64,000 nt of DNA from Nonlabens arenilitoris (GTDB lineage Bacteria; Bacteroidota; Bacteroidia; Flavobacteriales; Flavobacteriaceae), in the NCBI RefSeq assembly GCF_002954765.1, contig NZ_MTPW01000001.1, positions 2,989,501 through 3,053,500 of the forward strand. The letters are read 5' to 3'. Position 1 is the stretch's first letter; each line of letters starts with the position of its first letter. Below, one piece after another: positions 18,251 through 26,500 of this stretch. The notes beneath the pieces are model-generated. The model made no database searches. It worked only from the letters and a program-made list of their open reading frames with translations, and was not told the DNA's origin. A program made the translations under genes and the position numbers.

Positions 18251-18502
18251 ATGAAGAAAGAAGAAATTGAAAATCAATTACACGATATTGTAAAGGTGTA
18301 TTTACCTCAAGACGTTAGTACTAAAGAGATAGGTCCCGATAGTCATTTAATGCAAGATTTAGGTATCAATAGTGCACATTTAGTAGATATAGCATTAGAT
18401 GTTGAAGATGCTTTTGATATCATGTTAGACGAAAAAGATATGGAAGAGATGCAAACAGTTTCAGATTCTGTCCAAATAGTATTAAGAAAGTTAAACTCTT
18501 AA
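18251..18502 (+). CDS. Acyl carrier protein of the polyketide operon
   Basis: 83 aa, acidic four-helix carrier. Ser41 in LGINSAHLVDI is the predicted 4'-phosphopantetheine attachment site; the usual DSL triplet is replaced by NSA, which suggests a partner-specific carrier rather than housekeeping AcpP. Helix II (LVDIALDVEDAFD) is strongly acidic as needed for docking to the ketoacyl synthase. It is the last gene of the operon; no clear hairpin follows in the 111-base gap. Confidence 0.88.
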   Translation: MKKEEIENQLHDIVKVYLPQDVSTKEIGPDSHLMQDLGINSAHLVDIALDVEDAFDIMLDEKDMEEMQTVSDSVQIVLRKLNS

Positions 18503-18613
18503 TTTTTTAAATTATTATTTATAGCTTCTCTTAAAATACTATTAAGGTTACAATAATTTTATTAAAAATATTACTTTAAATAGCTTTTAGCCCTTTATCT
18601 TGTAAAAAAAAAG

Positions 18614-19225
18614 ATGAATAAAGAAAATACACCACTTAAGAAGACGCCTAACGACCATTCTATAATGGATACTATTAAAGACAGGTGGAGTCCTAGAGTC
18701 TTTGCCGATATACCAGTTTCTCAAACAGATTTACAATCCTTATTTGAAGCAGGAAGATGGGCTGCTAGTAGTAACAATTTCCAACCTTGGAATATAGTTT
18801 GGGGTGTTAAAGGAAGTAAATCATATGAGCGCATTATGAATCATCTTGTTGAATTCAATCAATCATGGGCTGTTAATGCTCCTGTCCTAATGTTGGGTGT
18901 AATCAATACGAAAACACCAGATGGAAAAGATAATTACCATGCATTACATGATCTAGGACAGTTTACTGCAAATATGGCTTTACAAGCGCATAGCATGGGT
19001 ATTGCGATCCATCAAATGGCAGGTGTTGATTTTGAAGCGGCCAAAAAAGAATTTGAGTTTCCTGAAGAATATCACGTAGCGACAGCGATCGCGGTAGGTT
19101 ATTATGGAGGCGATAAAAATAATCTTAATGAGGATTTACAAGGCGCCGAAACATCTCCAAGAGTGCGTAAAAAACAAGATGAATTTATTTTTAATGGAAA
19201 TTTTGTTAAAAGAGAATCCTTATAA
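18614..19225 (+). CDS. Nitroreductase-family FMN oxidoreductase
   Basis: 203 aa. DRWSPRVFADIPVS (about 22-35) and AGRWAASSNNFQPWNI (about 46-61) are the typical FMN- and substrate-binding segments of the nitroreductase superfamily; a C-terminal segment with AIAVGYYGGD closes the domain. Members reduce nitroaromatics, quinones or activated double bonds with NAD(P)H; no natural substrate is suggested here. It has its own upstream gap and a terminator at 19259-19287, so it is separate from the polyketide operon. Confidence 0.88.
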   Translation: MNKENTPLKKTPNDHSIMDTIKDRWSPRVFADIPVSQTDLQSLFEAGRWAASSNNFQPWNIVWGVKGSKSYERIMNHLVEFNQSWAVNAPVLMLGVINTKTPDGKDNYHALHDLGQFTANMALQAHSMGIAIHQMAGVDFEAAKKEFEFPEEYHVATAIAVGYYGGDKNNLNEDLQGAETSPRVRKKQDEFIFNGNFVKRESL

Positions 19226-19258
19226 ATAGACTTTATTATTGCATCTATTGCATTATTA

Positions 19259-19287
19259 AAAAGCTCCTAATTAATTAGGAGCTTTTT
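19259..19287. terminator. Bidirectional hairpin terminator
   Basis: AAAAGCTCCTAA pairs with TTAGGAGCTTTT around a short loop, between the convergent nitroreductase gene and the 97-aa hypothetical gene, whose stop codon touches the hairpin's end. Confidence 0.88.
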
Positions 19288-19580
19288 TATGCTGATAAAA
19301 ACCTATCGTTTTGATGAAAATATTTCTTTACATCATCAATTAAAAAGCTAACAGATTTTTTAAACCGTCCTTTTATTGACTTAAAGGAAATCAAGCAGTT
19401 ATTATGTTTTAAATAAATAGAGGCTGCTTCTTTTGTGCGTCCATTATGGTCTATAACCAATTGAAAATTGACCTCTACGTTTTCAATAGCTTTTGATTCA
19501 ATTATAGGTAACAACTCGTCCTGTATTAGCTTTTCAAGTCGTTGTTTTTGTTGTGTATGTTTATATGTATAAGTAATCAT
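19287..19580 (-). CDS. Hypothetical protein, 97 aa
   Basis: No family recognised with certainty. The predicted layout (helix QQKQRLEKLIQDELLPII, strands VEVNFQLVIDHNGR and AASIYLKHNNCLISFK, then a helix SVSFLIDDVKKYF) is reminiscent of the HPF/RaiA ribosome-hibernation fold, and a clear HPF gene lies 2 kb away, but sequence similarity seen by eye is weak. Rich in Lys and without signal peptide, it is probably cytoplasmic. It is convergent with the nitroreductase gene. Confidence 0.5.
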   Translation of the reverse strand: MITYTYKHTQQKQRLEKLIQDELLPIIESKAIENVEVNFQLVIDHNGRTKEAASIYLKHNNCLISFKSIKGRFKKSVSFLIDDVKKYFHQNDRFLSA

Positions 19581-19663
19581 CGAGCGTATTTAATAGATAT
19601 ACGCAACACAATAGTCAATTGGTTTTAAATATAATGTTAAAATTGACCATGGATTATGATGGT

Positions 19664-20605
19664 TTAATCAATCTTATGAGGTAATAATCGAGAGGCTAGT
19701 ACGCCTAACATTAAAGCAATAAAGATAAAGGATAAGGATACCCATTCTGGTAAATGTATGTAATGTACAAGAATCATTTTAAGCCCTACAAACGTTAATA
19801 TAGCTATGAGACTGTAATGGATATATTGAAATTTATTTAAAAGATTAGATAAGAAGAAATACATACTACGTAAACCAATGATCGCCATAATATTGCTTGA
19901 AAAAACTAAGAAGGGATCTGAAGTAATTGCTAGAATAGCAGGAATAGAATCCAATGCAAATAATACGTCTGTTAGTTCAATAACAATCAAGGCAAGAAAT
20001 AGAGGAGTAGCTATTAATTTCCCCATCTTTTTTATAAATAAGTCTTGGCCTTCAATACGGTCTGTAACAGGAAACCATCGACGTGCTAACTTATAAATAG
20101 TTGATTCTTTAGGATTAAAATCATCGTCTTTACTAACTAACATTTTAAATGCGGTATAAAGTAAAAATGCACCAAATATGTAGGTCATCCAGTCTATTTC
20201 TCTAATTAAAGCGACACCAAAAAAGATCATGATTGCTCTAAAAATCAAAGCACCTACAATACCCCAAAATAATACACGATGCTGATACTGTTGCTCTATC
20301 GCAAACGATTTAAAAATTATGGCAATGACAAAAATATTATCAATACTAAGTGATAACTCAATAAGATAGCCGGTAATATATTTTATAGATGCTTTACTAG
20401 CACTTAAATTTTCAGGATTTGCTATGTGACTACCGTCATAAATTAAATAGATAATACCTGTAAAAGCTAATGCAATTGAAACCCATAGTATTGTATACTT
20501 AGTAGCCTCTTGTGTGCTTATAACGTGGGCATTTCTATTAAACACTAATAAATCTAGAGCTAGTAAAATAGTCACAAAGATTATAAAGGAAATCCATATC
20601 ATCAT
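19664..20605 (-). CDS. TerC/Alx-family integral membrane protein
   Basis: 313 aa with about eight to nine membrane helices and the conserved acidic/polar stretches of TerC proteins: LIELSLSIDNIFVIAIIF (about 86-103) and ELTDVLFALDSIPAILAIT (about 210-228), each bearing Asp residues within a helix. Alx/TerC proteins of this length are linked to manganese export and to metal or tellurite resistance. The ATG at 20605 lies five bases after a TAACTTTG box, suggesting a leaderless transcript; a second ATG directly follows. Transcribed alone. Confidence 0.92.
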   Translation of the reverse strand: MMIWISFIIFVTILLALDLLVFNRNAHVISTQEATKYTILWVSIALAFTGIIYLIYDGSHIANPENLSASKASIKYITGYLIELSLSIDNIFVIAIIFKSFAIEQQYQHRVLFWGIVGALIFRAIMIFFGVALIREIDWMTYIFGAFLLYTAFKMLVSKDDDFNPKESTIYKLARRWFPVTDRIEGQDLFIKKMGKLIATPLFLALIVIELTDVLFALDSIPAILAITSDPFLVFSSNIMAIIGLRSMYFFLSNLLNKFQYIHYSLIAILTFVGLKMILVHYIHLPEWVSLSFIFIALMLGVLASRLLPHKID

Positions 20606-20610
20606 AGTAC

Positions 20611-20618
20611 CAAAGTTA
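20611..20618 (-). promoter_or_regulatory. -7 promoter box TAACTTTG for terC, start-proximal
   Basis: Exact TAnnTTTG match on the minus strand, separated by only five bases from the ATG. Confidence 0.65.
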
Positions 20619-20632
20619 ACATAGTTTCATAT

Positions 20633-20668
20633 AAAAAGGCTTTGATTTATATAAATCAAAGCCTTTTT
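20633..20668 (-). terminator. Perfect 36-bp hairpin terminator of the HPF operon
   Basis: Positions 20633-20668 form an uninterrupted inverted repeat (18-bp arms, AAAAAGGCTTTG... / ...CAAAGCCTTTTT), 18 bases beyond the stop of the ArsC-like gene. Confidence 0.9.
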
Positions 20669-20685
20669 CAAATTGAGATATACTT

Positions 20686-21123
20686 TTAATATTTATTTTC
20701 TTTTCCTATCTCTGTTTTATCAATTCCTATACTGTCTGTGTCATGAAACCTAGTCACCTCGCTATAGTTTTTAATGATCTTTGCAGTTTCACCTTTTATC
20801 ATAATTGGAAAAATAAGCATCTCAGGATCGTTTTGTAAAATTTTAATGGTATCGTCTGCACTAAGCTCTTTCTCTTTACCATATCGATTCTCAAAAGCAG
20901 AATGATCTGTATCAATCAATCCATGGACAGTAATGGATAGTTTTTCTGCAATTTCTGCCCATACAGTACCAGTAACTTTAGTTTTACTGATGTCTACAGC
21001 GTGACAATCCTTTTCTGCACTTTTAGTGTATGCAAAAATTTCTTTATGATTCTTGATTTCAGAATTATAAATAAGGATTAATAAATTTTCTTTTGTATTA
21101 AGTACTGACATTTGATTAGACAT
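20686..21123 (-). CDS. ArsC/Spx-like thioredoxin-fold protein lacking the catalytic Cys
   Basis: 145 aa. The ordered pieces LLILIYNSEIKNHKEIFAY, VWAEIAEKLSI, LIDTDHSAFE, LSADDTIKILQNDPEML and FPIMIKGETAKII follow the arsenate reductase (ArsC) layout, including the final 'll..PI.i....a' strand. The usual CxxS/C active site after the first strand is replaced by NSEIKNHK; the only Cys is in DCHAVDI. It is therefore unlikely to be a normal arsenate reductase and may be a regulatory or structural relative. It overlaps the HPF gene by eight bases and shares its operon and terminator. Confidence 0.72.
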   Translation of the reverse strand: MSNQMSVLNTKENLLILIYNSEIKNHKEIFAYTKSAEKDCHAVDISKTKVTGTVWAEIAEKLSITVHGLIDTDHSAFENRYGKEKELSADDTIKILQNDPEMLIFPIMIKGETAKIIKNYSEVTRFHDTDSIGIDKTEIGKENKY

Positions 21124-21421
21124 GATCTATGAGTTCTGATTTACGTTTTTCACATTGTGTTTTTAATTGATTAATTACTTTAGACACAGCATCATTAAAA
21201 TTAGATTGCGATTCTTCTGCAAATAATCTAGGACCTGGTGCGCTCAGGCGTATTTCTGCAATCATACCAGATTCTTTACTTTCTGTATTTTCTACTCTAT
21301 AAAAGACATCTGCTCTGGTTACCCAGCTATATCGATCTGCGATAGTTTGTAATTTCTCTTTTGTAAAATTTTCTAGCTCTGTACTTCCAGAGACGTGCTG
21401 ATAATTGAATTGGATTTGCAT
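21116..21421 (-). CDS. hpf: HPF/RaiA-type ribosome hibernation factor
   Basis: 101 aa, short-form HPF/YfiA domain: strand MQIQFNYQHVSGSTELENFTKEKL, then WVTRADVFYRVE and EIRLSAPGPRLFAEE, and a last helix FNDAVSKVINQLKTQCEKRK. The family binds the 30S A/P-site region in stationary phase and blocks or dimerises ribosomes. It is the first gene of a two-gene operon with the ArsC-like protein, an arrangement that hints that the partner works in stress or dormancy as well (inference). No promoter box was recognised. Confidence 0.85.
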   Translation of the reverse strand: MQIQFNYQHVSGSTELENFTKEKLQTIADRYSWVTRADVFYRVENTESKESGMIAEIRLSAPGPRLFAEESQSNFNDAVSKVINQLKTQCEKRKSELIDHV

Positions 21422-21625
21422 ATTGATTTTTTATTTGAATTTACATTCAAAATCTGATTAAAGCATTTGTTTTTAAAAAGCTTTAACGTGTAATTAGTAA
21501 GAAATTATGAGAGTAATAGACATATTCATAAACTTATACCAATTGTATTATCAATTATATCTTCGTTGTATATTACTACTATTTAAATTTTAAAGCTGGA
21601 TGCTACATCATTTGTGATTGTGCCT

Positions 21626-21633
21626 TATATTTT
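21626..21633 (+). promoter_or_regulatory. Probable -7 box TATATTTT, start-proximal
   Basis: TATATTTT differs from TAnnTTTG only in its last base and ends four bases before the ATG at 21638; it favours that start over the in-frame codon at 21614. Confidence 0.4.
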
Positions 21634-21637
21634 CATC

Positions 21638-23506
21638 ATGAATAAGAAGTATACATTTTTAATAATAGGGTTATTGTGTTACGCTTTCGCGAAAGCGCAA
21701 TTACAATTTTGCGATGGTATATTAGGTCCAGCCATATTTACTGAAGATTTCGGTTCAGGTACAAATAACGGCCCAGCACTGTCAAATACAGTAACTTCAT
21801 ATCAATATGTAAACGCGGCACCTCAAGATGGTGAATATACTATCTCGAGTGACTCTGGTCAACTAGGTAGCTGGTTTTCTTTTCCTGATCATACTGGTAA
21901 CAATAATGGTAAAATGCTTATTGTTAATGCAGGATTTACCGCAGGACAGTTTTATAGAACACCTATAAATGGCTTATGTGAAAATACACCTTATGAATTT
22001 AGTGCATGGATTATGAATGTACTAGATGGCGTTCAAAATGTATGTGGTAGCACAGAAATACCCATACAAGTGCGTTTTGAAATATGGGATGCTACAGATA
22101 CAACATTACTGGCTGATGGGACTATGAATCCTAAATTTGCAGATCAACGTCCTACATGGATTAAATATGGCCTGACTTTTACAACGAGTGCTGGACAAAA
22201 TGGAATTATTCTTAAAATGATTAATGTAGGTGCTGGTGGTTGTGGTAATGATCTAGCGATAGATGATATAAGTTTTAATGTTTGTGGTGATGATGTATTA
22301 ATAGCTACATCGATGGGTGAAACTGTAGTTTCAAAATGTGATAACAATCCTGCACAGGTTTTACAATTAACTGCCACGGTACAGTCTGGTGCTCCATCTC
22401 TTACGGCATATCAATGGCAACAAAGTAGTGACGGTAGTACTTTTACAGATATTGCAGGTGCAAATGGTTTCTCTTTTAACACGCCACCTTTAAACTCTAC
22501 AACATATTATAGAGTAAAAATTGCAGGTGCACCAGCAAATCTTACTAATTCAAGTTGCTTTTCATTTTCTCAAGTTTTTGAATTTAGAAATGTTACAGTA
22601 CCACTAGCTGTTCCTAGACAAAATCCTTATATATCCTGTGATGGTGAACTGGTTGATTTAATTGTAGATGTTGCTCCAGGCACAACAGCTTTCTGGTATG
22701 AAAATGCTACTGGCGGCAACTCTATACATGATGATTCTATTGATTACACCACGACGGTTGATGGGACATACTGGGTTGAAACGCAAGACATTGCCACAGG
22801 ATGTCTTAGTATTTCTAGAGTACCTATAAATTTTATTAATCGTTCTTCTCCTATAGTGAATAGCGATGACTTTTTATTGTGTCCTGGAGACATGGCCTTA
22901 TTGAATACACAGTTCACAAATGGTTTTTATCGATGGAGTAGCGGCGAGACTACAGATCGCATAACCGTTGATCGTGCAGGATTGTATACCTGTGAGGTAA
23001 CTAATCTTGAAGGTTGTACTACAACAGCCATTTTTAATGTTGATTTTATTGAAACTCCAGTTATCTCAACGGTGTCTGTAACCGGTGATGAGTTAACGGT
23101 TATCATGCTCAATTCGGGTGATTTTCAATATAGCATTGATGGTCTTAATTATTACAATGAACCAGTTTTTAATATTAATGGCTTATTACAAGTTAATGTG
23201 AGAGTAAAAGATCGAACTGGTTGTGAGGTCTCTTTCTTTACATATAATCGTATCAGTATCCCTCTATTTTTCACACCTAATAATGATGGTTATCACGATA
23301 CTTGGGATATTGATAATATAGATGCATTTCCAGGTGCAAGGCTAGAGATTTTTGATCGATACGGTAAATTAATCAAACAGATTAACAATTTAGTCGTAGG
23401 TTGGGATGGTCTTTATGATAATCAACCATTACCTAGTAGCGATTACTGGTATAAACTATACTATAATGAGCAATTACTGACAGGTCATTTTACATTGAAA
23501 CGATAA
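21638..23506 (+). CDS. Secreted protein with Ig-like repeats and CHU_C gliding C-terminal domain (T9SS cargo)
   Basis: 622 aa from the ATG at 21638, giving the signal peptide MNKKYTFLIIGLLCYAFAKA; the frame from 21614 adds eight residues and would precede the promoter. The middle part holds a carbohydrate-binding-like or MAM-like region (about 25-215) and two or three Ig-like/PKD modules. The C-terminus FFTPNNDGYHDTW...IFDRYGKLI...GWDGLYD is the gliding-associated (CHU_C, type B) domain that directs export by the type IX secretion system. The signal peptide end AFAKA is encoded by a perfect copy of the dispersed palindrome. Probable surface protein or adhesin, separate from the operon that follows on the other strand. 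Confidence 0.86.
   Translation: MNKKYTFLIIGLLCYAFAKAQLQFCDGILGPAIFTEDFGSGTNNGPALSNTVTSYQYVNAAPQDGEYTISSDSGQLGSWFSFPDHTGNNNGKMLIVNAGFTAGQFYRTPINGLCENTPYEFSAWIMNVLDGVQNVCGSTEIPIQVRFEIWDATDTTLLADGTMNPKFADQRPTWIKYGLTFTTSAGQNGIILKMINVGAGGCGNDLAIDDISFNVCGDDVLIATSMGETVVSKCDNNPAQVLQLTATVQSGAPSLTAYQWQQSSDGSTFTDIAGANGFSFNTPPLNSTTYYRVKIAGAPANLTNSSCFSFSQVFEFRNVTVPLAVPRQNPYISCDGELVDLIVDVAPGTTAFWYENATGGNSIHDDSIDYTTTVDGTYWVETQDIATGCLSISRVPINFINRSSPIVNSDDFLLCPGDMALLNTQFTNGFYRWSSGETTDRITVDRAGLYTCEVTNLEGCTTTAIFNVDFIETPVISTVSVTGDELTVIMLNSGDFQYSIDGLNYYNEPVFNINGLLQVNVRVKDRTGCEVSFFTYNRISIPLFFTPNNDGYHDTWDIDNIDAFPGARLEIFDRYGKLIKQINNLVVGWDGLYDNQPLPSSDYWYKLYYNEQLLTGHFTLKR
21682..21697. repeat. Dispersed palindrome CGCTTTCGCGAAAGCG, perfect copy in a signal-peptide coding region
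   Basis: Read in frame as AFAKA directly before Gln, it supplies the A-x-A-like signal peptidase I cleavage region of the secreted protein. Confidence 0.9.
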
Positions 23507-23525
23507 AATAAATGTTGTGGGATAA

Positions 23526-23541
23526 CGCTTTCGCGGAAGCG
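23526..23541. repeat. Palindrome copy with one mismatch
   Basis: CGCTTTCGCGGAAGCG, 19 bases after the stop of the secreted protein gene and before its terminator. Confidence 0.7.
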
Positions 23542-23570
23542 ATTAAATAAATCACTAATTCAAAAAAATA

Positions 23571-23601
23571 AATCCCAATAGACTAGAGGCCTATTGGGAT
23601 T
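23571..23601. terminator. Bidirectional hairpin terminator
   Basis: AATCCCAATAG pairs with CTATTGGGATT, with T-rich flanks on the plus strand, between two convergent genes. Confidence 0.85.
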
Positions 23602-23625
23602 TTATTATTAAAAGTTGAGATGAGG

Positions 23626-25509
23626 TTACTGAACTATTTTAAATTCACATCTTCTATTAATTTCATATTCCTTATCAGTACATATTCCTTCTTTAACACA
23701 GTTGTTAAGTGGTTGCATTTCACCATAACCTATGCTTCTAAGTCTGCGTCTTTCGATTCCCTTACTTACCAGATATTCAAGAGTAGATGCTGCTCTTTTC
23801 TTAGACAATTCTAGATTATACTCACTAGGTCCACGCACATCTGTATGAGCAGACACTTCAATATACATAGCAGGATACTTTTTCATTATACCAACTAACT
23901 CGTCTAAGGTACGTGCTGCCTCTGGTTTAATAATAGCTTTATCAAAATCAAAGTATATTTGATCTAGTTCTACTTGTATATCGCCTTTACGATCTGGCTT
24001 GATAGTAGCCTCAGCATCTTGATAAGATAATAAGGTTAAGTAGATATCATGACTGATACGACCATTCTTATCTGTAGAGAATTGAACATCTTGAGGTATA
24101 TATAATTTTCGAGTACCTCTAATGGTGTATTTTCTATTAGGCTCTAGTTTAAAGAAATAGGTAGCATCATCACCTACAATCATATCGTCAATCAATATCT
24201 CTCGTTCATCTAACAAGGATACTAATGAGCCTGGTAGCAACTTATTAGAAATACTATCCTTAACGATTCCTTTTACAGCATATTTAGTAAGAATATTTTC
24301 TTCTCTAGTTGTTCTATATAATTTATCAATACCTGATCGATTTGATGAGAAATATGCTTTATTAAGGTTTTCATTAATTATAAAAGCAAAATCATCTCTA
24401 GAGCTATTAATAGTAGTTCCTAAATTAATCGGTGTCGTAAACTCACCATTTACCAGGTCACTTCTATGTATGTCTAATCCGCCTACACCTTGTTTACCAT
24501 TTGTTGAATAGTACAAGGTATTTATATCACTGATATAAGGGAATTGATCTAAGTGTTGAGTATTAATTTCTTTACCTAAATTAATAGGTTGTCCATAAGT
24601 ACCATCATCATTGATGGAGACTTTGTATAAATCAAACTCGCCATAACCACCTGGCATATCACTTGAAAAATATAGAGTTGAACCATCTTTACTAATTGCG
24701 GGATGTTGTACACTATACATATCATTATTAAAGGATAGTGGCTCTACATTACTCCAGACTCCATCTACAAGCTCTGCCTTGTAAATTTTCATGTTAGAAA
24801 CTGGGATATCATTAATTTTAACACGCTTCTCATTATTCCTATTAAAATACATTACAGTTCCGTTATTAGTAAATACAGCATTGCTTTCATGTAAATCTGT
24901 ATTAATACTAGGGAAAGGTCTTATAGATTTTAAAGAACCATCTCTTTCTAATGTTGCTTGATATAAGTCTAAATATGGTAGTCCATTCCAGGCATAAACT
25001 GGTCTTTCTAGATTACGTGAAGAAGCAAATACCACCTCTGACTCACTCAAAAAACTCATTCCAAAATCACTGTTAGTTCCTTCATTACGAATAGGAGTGA
25101 CTGTGAAATTATGAGGTGTGCTTTTTTCTAATTCTTTCAAAAATTCTTTTGTGTTCCAATCTTTACCTTGATAATATAAAAGATAACTATCTGCTTTATC
25201 ATAATCTTTAAGCGCAAGGAGAGATTGCGCGTATCTGTAGATTCTATTATAATCTGTGATTTGACCATTGTTATCTTCAACAGATGAATACGTAAATGCA
25301 GCTTTGGCCATATCACCAGTAAAGTAATAGCAGTCACCTAATTTTTTGAGTACTTCATCTGTTTGTTTTAAGTTTTTATAATTTTCTATAGCTTCTTTGT
25401 AAGCTTGATTTTTATAAAGTCTATTCGTGTTTCTTAGGCTTAAATTTTGTGCACTTAAGAATGTAGTAGTGCATAAAATTATTAAAATCGTGGTTATGAT
25501 GATTCTCAT
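23626..25509 (-). CDS. OmpA-family protein with PD40 repeats, T9SS/gliding-associated (PorE-like)
   Basis: 627 aa with signal peptide (MRIIITTILIILCTTTFLSA). Domains in order: TPR-like helical region (about 28-125), a PD40/WD40-like propeller with repeats such as HPAISKDGSTLYFSSD and DFAFIINENLNKAYFSSN (about 150-400), a short carboxypeptidase-regulatory-like beta domain (about 415-500), and a C-terminal OmpA peptidoglycan-binding domain (IYFDFDKAIIKPEA to RRLRSIGYGEMQPL). This order matches PorE and related components that tether type IX machinery to peptidoglycan. It is third in an operon behind an exported adhesin and a PorP/SprF protein, so it probably serves that substrate. Confidence 0.9.
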   Translation of the reverse strand: MRIIITTILIILCTTTFLSAQNLSLRNTNRLYKNQAYKEAIENYKNLKQTDEVLKKLGDCYYFTGDMAKAAFTYSSVEDNNGQITDYNRIYRYAQSLLALKDYDKADSYLLYYQGKDWNTKEFLKELEKSTPHNFTVTPIRNEGTNSDFGMSFLSESEVVFASSRNLERPVYAWNGLPYLDLYQATLERDGSLKSIRPFPSINTDLHESNAVFTNNGTVMYFNRNNEKRVKINDIPVSNMKIYKAELVDGVWSNVEPLSFNNDMYSVQHPAISKDGSTLYFSSDMPGGYGEFDLYKVSINDDGTYGQPINLGKEINTQHLDQFPYISDINTLYYSTNGKQGVGGLDIHRSDLVNGEFTTPINLGTTINSSRDDFAFIINENLNKAYFSSNRSGIDKLYRTTREENILTKYAVKGIVKDSISNKLLPGSLVSLLDEREILIDDMIVGDDATYFFKLEPNRKYTIRGTRKLYIPQDVQFSTDKNGRISHDIYLTLLSYQDAEATIKPDRKGDIQVELDQIYFDFDKAIIKPEAARTLDELVGIMKKYPAMYIEVSAHTDVRGPSEYNLELSKKRAASTLEYLVSKGIERRRLRSIGYGEMQPLNNCVKEGICTDKEYEINRRCEFKIVQ

Positions 25510-25529
25510 AATGGTAGTTATAGTGTGAT

Positions 25530-26480
25530 TTAAAAGAATCTAGGAGAGCGGTCATAGCCACTTTTCCAGAATTTTGATTTTACATTAAATAGCAACATGA
25601 TCTCATGTGATCCTGTGTTGTAATTACCTAGATTATTAACTGTATAATCATAAGCATATCCAATTCTTAAATTGGGCGCTACTCTGTAATTGACTAATCC
25701 GCTTAAAGCATCTCCAAAACGGTAGGCAAGTCCAGCTTCAAATTTTTCATTGAATAAAATATTTGCGGTCAGGTCTAAGCTAAGAGGAGACCCTTTAACA
25801 CCTTTCACCATAAATGCTGGTTTGAATTTTAAATCTTTATTGATGTCAAATACATATCCACTAGTTAAAAAGAAATGTATGTCTTGAACTCCAGTAGATT
25901 GAATCCCATTTTCATTTTCAAGATGCTTAGTAGTCAGTAGGTTAGGAGCTGATAAACCTACATAATATTGATCAGTAAAGTAAAAAGCACCTAAACCAAC
26001 ATTGGGAAAAGTTTCTGTAACATTTTCATTAAATGCCACGTCTGTGTCAACACCACCAGATTGTAAGTTGAATCCGTTAAAATTAGCGTCAAATAATGTG
26101 ACACCAGCTTTTATCCCTAAAGACAATTTTCCCTGTTCTGATATTGGTAATACATATGCAAAATCTGCATAGATATTGTTTTCAGTAACAACATTACCTA
26201 TATCATCATTAGTAAATGATAGTCCTAGTTCTACTCGTTCACTTACAGGATAATGGACAAAAAGGGAAGCCGTTTTAGGTGCTCCTTCTAGTCCTACCCA
26301 TTGGGTACGGTACAACGCACCGATGTTTACTTCTGACTTATTACCAGTAGCATATGCTGGGTTAATTATATTCTGATTGTACATGTACTGCGTGAATTGA
26401 GGATCTTGTTGAGCAGTACTTTTCCAAGCCGCGCATATTGCTACTGCAAGGAATATATATGTTGTATAAATATTTTTCAT
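25530..26480 (-). CDS. PorP/SprF-family type IX secretion membrane protein
   Basis: 316 aa from the ATG at 26480, which gives the signal peptide MKNIYTTYIFLAVAICAA; the frame extends to 26501. The mature start QQDPQFTQYMYNQNIINPAYAT is diagnostic for the PorP/SprF family. The rest is a series of amphipathic strands of an outer membrane barrel (LGLSFTNDDIGNV, LSLGIKAGVTLF, and others). SprF-like proteins are needed for export or surface attachment of a cognate giant adhesin; the cognate here is surely the upstream CHU_C protein. 20 bases separate it from the OmpA gene. Confidence 0.93.
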   Translation of the reverse strand: MKNIYTTYIFLAVAICAAWKSTAQQDPQFTQYMYNQNIINPAYATGNKSEVNIGALYRTQWVGLEGAPKTASLFVHYPVSERVELGLSFTNDDIGNVVTENNIYADFAYVLPISEQGKLSLGIKAGVTLFDANFNGFNLQSGGVDTDVAFNENVTETFPNVGLGAFYFTDQYYVGLSAPNLLTTKHLENENGIQSTGVQDIHFFLTSGYVFDINKDLKFKPAFMVKGVKGSPLSLDLTANILFNEKFEAGLAYRFGDALSGLVNYRVAPNLRIGYAYDYTVNNLGNYNTGSHEIMLLFNVKSKFWKSGYDRSPRFF

Positions 26481-26500
26481 GATTGTCATAGTTGTAACCA

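Noticed and set aside
20686..21123. Functional arsenate reductase
   Set aside because: The catalytic Cys position is occupied by other residues; only the fold is supported.
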